From Pleurocapsa sp. PCC 7319 (GTDB lineage: Bacteria; Cyanobacteriota; Cyanobacteriia; Cyanobacteriales; Xenococcaceae), in NCBI RefSeq assembly GCF_000332195.1, contig NZ_KB235922.1, positions 6,111,322-6,175,321 on the forward strand: a stretch of 64,000 nucleotides of DNA. Direction: 5' to 3'. The notes under the pieces were generated by a model. It worked only from the letters and a program-made list of their open reading frames with translations. It had not been told where the DNA came from and searched no databases. Shown in pieces: positions 63,037-64,000 of this stretch (positions are counted from its first letter, which is position 1; each line of letters starts with the position of its first letter). Position numbers and translations under genes: made by a program.

Positions 63037-64000
63037 GTGGCTTTCAAGATTGGTTTATTAGGATACGGTACAGTCGGCACAGGAACGGCAGAAATAATTC
63101 TCGATCCATCAGGAAGGAATAGTCTGCTAGGAAAAATAGAGATAGCCAAGGTGGGGGTGCGTTCACTGGATAAACAGCGATCGCCTGAACTCCCCCAGGG
63201 AGTTTTGACTACGGATTTAGAGGCTATTGTCACCGATCCTGAAATTGATATTGTGGTGGAATTGTTGGGCGGATTAGAACCGTCGCGATCACTAATCCTG
63301 AAAGCTATAGATCATGGCAAACACATTGTTACCGCTAATAAAGCCGTAATTGCCCGTCATGGGGCAGAAATTTACACTGCTGCCAATCAAGCAGGAGTAT
63401 ATGTTCTCTTAGAAGGGGCTGTAGGAGGTGGTATTCCTGTCATCAAGCCTTTAAAACAGTCTTTGGGGGTTAACCGAATCCAAACTGTAATCGGTATTGT
63501 TAACGGAACAACCAACTATATCTTGACTCAGATGACTCAAGAGGGGGCAGACTTTGCCGATGTTTTAGCTGAAGCTCAAAAGCTTGGTTATGCTGAAGCC
63601 GATCCCACGGCTGATGTGGATGGTTATGATGCGGCAGATAAAATTGCTATTTTGGCGGCGATCGCCTTTGGTGGGAGAATTAAGCGCGAAGATATTCCCT
63701 GTGAAGGTATTCGTCAGATCACTGCTACCGATATTAGCTATGCTGACGACTTAGGTTTTGTAATTAAATTATTGGCGATCGCTAAATCTAATCCAGATGA
63801 TGACTCGCTCCAAGTAAGAGTTCATCCCACTTTTGTACCTAGAGAACATCCCTTAGCCAACGTTAACGATGTCTACAACGCTATTCTGGTTGAAGGGGAA
63901 CCACTGGGTCAAGTAATGTTTTTTGGTCCTGGTGCAGGTAAAGGGGCTACAGCTAGTGCGGTAGTGTCAGATATCGCCAATATAGTTGCTATTCTGCAAA
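63037..64000 (+). CDS. hom: Homoserine dehydrogenase, 3' partial
   Basis: The frame begins at GTG 63037 and runs off the window end. It shows the NAD(P)-binding LLGYGTVGTGTAE, VTANKAVIARHG, EGAVGGGIPVIKPL, GIVNGTTNYIL, and YAEADPTADVDGYDAADKIA with the catalytic Asp/Lys region. The enzyme reduces aspartate semialdehyde to homoserine for threonine and methionine synthesis. The C-terminal ACT region lies outside the window. Confidence 0.95.
   Translation, partial: MAFKIGLLGYGTVGTGTAEIILDPSGRNSLLGKIEIAKVGVRSLDKQRSPELPQGVLTTDLEAIVTDPEIDIVVELLGGLEPSRSLILKAIDHGKHIVTANKAVIARHGAEIYTAANQAGVYVLLEGAVGGGIPVIKPLKQSLGVNRIQTVIGIVNGTTNYILTQMTQEGADFADVLAEAQKLGYAEADPTADVDGYDAADKIAILAAIAFGGRIKREDIPCEGIRQITATDISYADDLGFVIKLLAIAKSNPDDDSLQVRVHPTFVPREHPLANVNDVYNAILVEGEPLGQVMFFGPGAGKGATASAVVSDIANIVAILQ

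Noticed and set aside
1-64000. CRISPR arrays, prophage or integrated plasmid
   Set aside because: No regularly spaced identical direct repeats of CRISPR length, cas genes, phage structural genes or replication genes were seen. The short repeats found are heptamers or single inverted repeats.

Overview
The window is about 64 kb of an AT-rich cyanobacterial chromosome. HIP1 octamers (GCGATCGC) are scattered throughout. Several genes belong to cyanobacteria- or plastid-associated families: Ycf33/DUF751, HmpF, a DUF6464-type protein, Nat-type amino-acid ABC components and a plastid-like PdhA. The exact lineage cannot be fixed from sequence alone. The AT-richness, a pilus-chemotaxis locus and many short repeats would suit a unicellular or baeocyte-forming (pleurocapsalean-like) cyanobacterium, but that is a guess.

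Region 1 (1-14.7 kb) is an exopolysaccharide locus. It holds a 5'-truncated Wzc-type tyrosine autokinase, a Wzy/O-antigen-ligase-type polymerase, a Wzx-type flippase, a Tat-type lipoprotein GH10 glycanase, an unrecognised polytopic membrane protein, an exostosin-like glycosyltransferase, two further glycosyltransferase-like proteins, a CDP-paratose/tyvelose-2-epimerase-like SDR, a WecG/TagA/CpsF glycosyltransferase and an acyltransferase-3. It ends at a broken IS1634-type transposase.

Region 2 (15.3-33.6 kb) is mostly housekeeping: RodA, MobA, an LCP-family ligase, RecJ, a DUF6464-type protein, NatD/LivH-like permease, a Ca2+/Na+ antiporter-like protein, a TPR protein, an ABC ATPase, RsmG, a hotdog thioesterase, SurE, NatA/LivG-like ATPase, PlsC, a multidomain PP2C phosphatase and a PabC-like lyase.

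Region 3 (33.5-39.7 kb) is a pilus-motility chemotaxis locus. hmpF diverges from a PilH-like receiver, a CheW and a large MCP with an N-terminal TPR and acidic extension. No CheA lies next to it. Region 4 (39.8-44 kb) has PdhA, a small protein with four NRP repeats, a small membrane protein, a UbiB/ABC1 kinase and an ABC-ATPase relic.

Region 5 (44.4-54 kb) is rich in ion homeostasis genes: a TrkH/KtrB plus TrkA pair, a lone TrkA-N protein next to a KdpD-like relic, and a CPA2 antiporter with Usp domains. Mixed among these are a DUF1993 protein, a Uma2 nuclease-like protein, a class D beta-lactamase-like protein, topoisomerase IB and a GNAT acetyltransferase. Region 6 (54-64 kb) has a UGT-type glycosyltransferase, two tandem mosaic Uma2 genes, a histidine kinase with a REC-TPR partner, tRNA-Leu(CAA), a rhomboid protease, Ycf33, a second histidine kinase, a secreted hypothetical protein and the 5' part of hom.

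Small-scale structure includes heptamer tandem repeats that fill two intra-operon spacers, several perfect inverted repeats, decayed genes in the intergenic gaps, and a 271-bp near-identical block shared by the tandem Uma2 genes.
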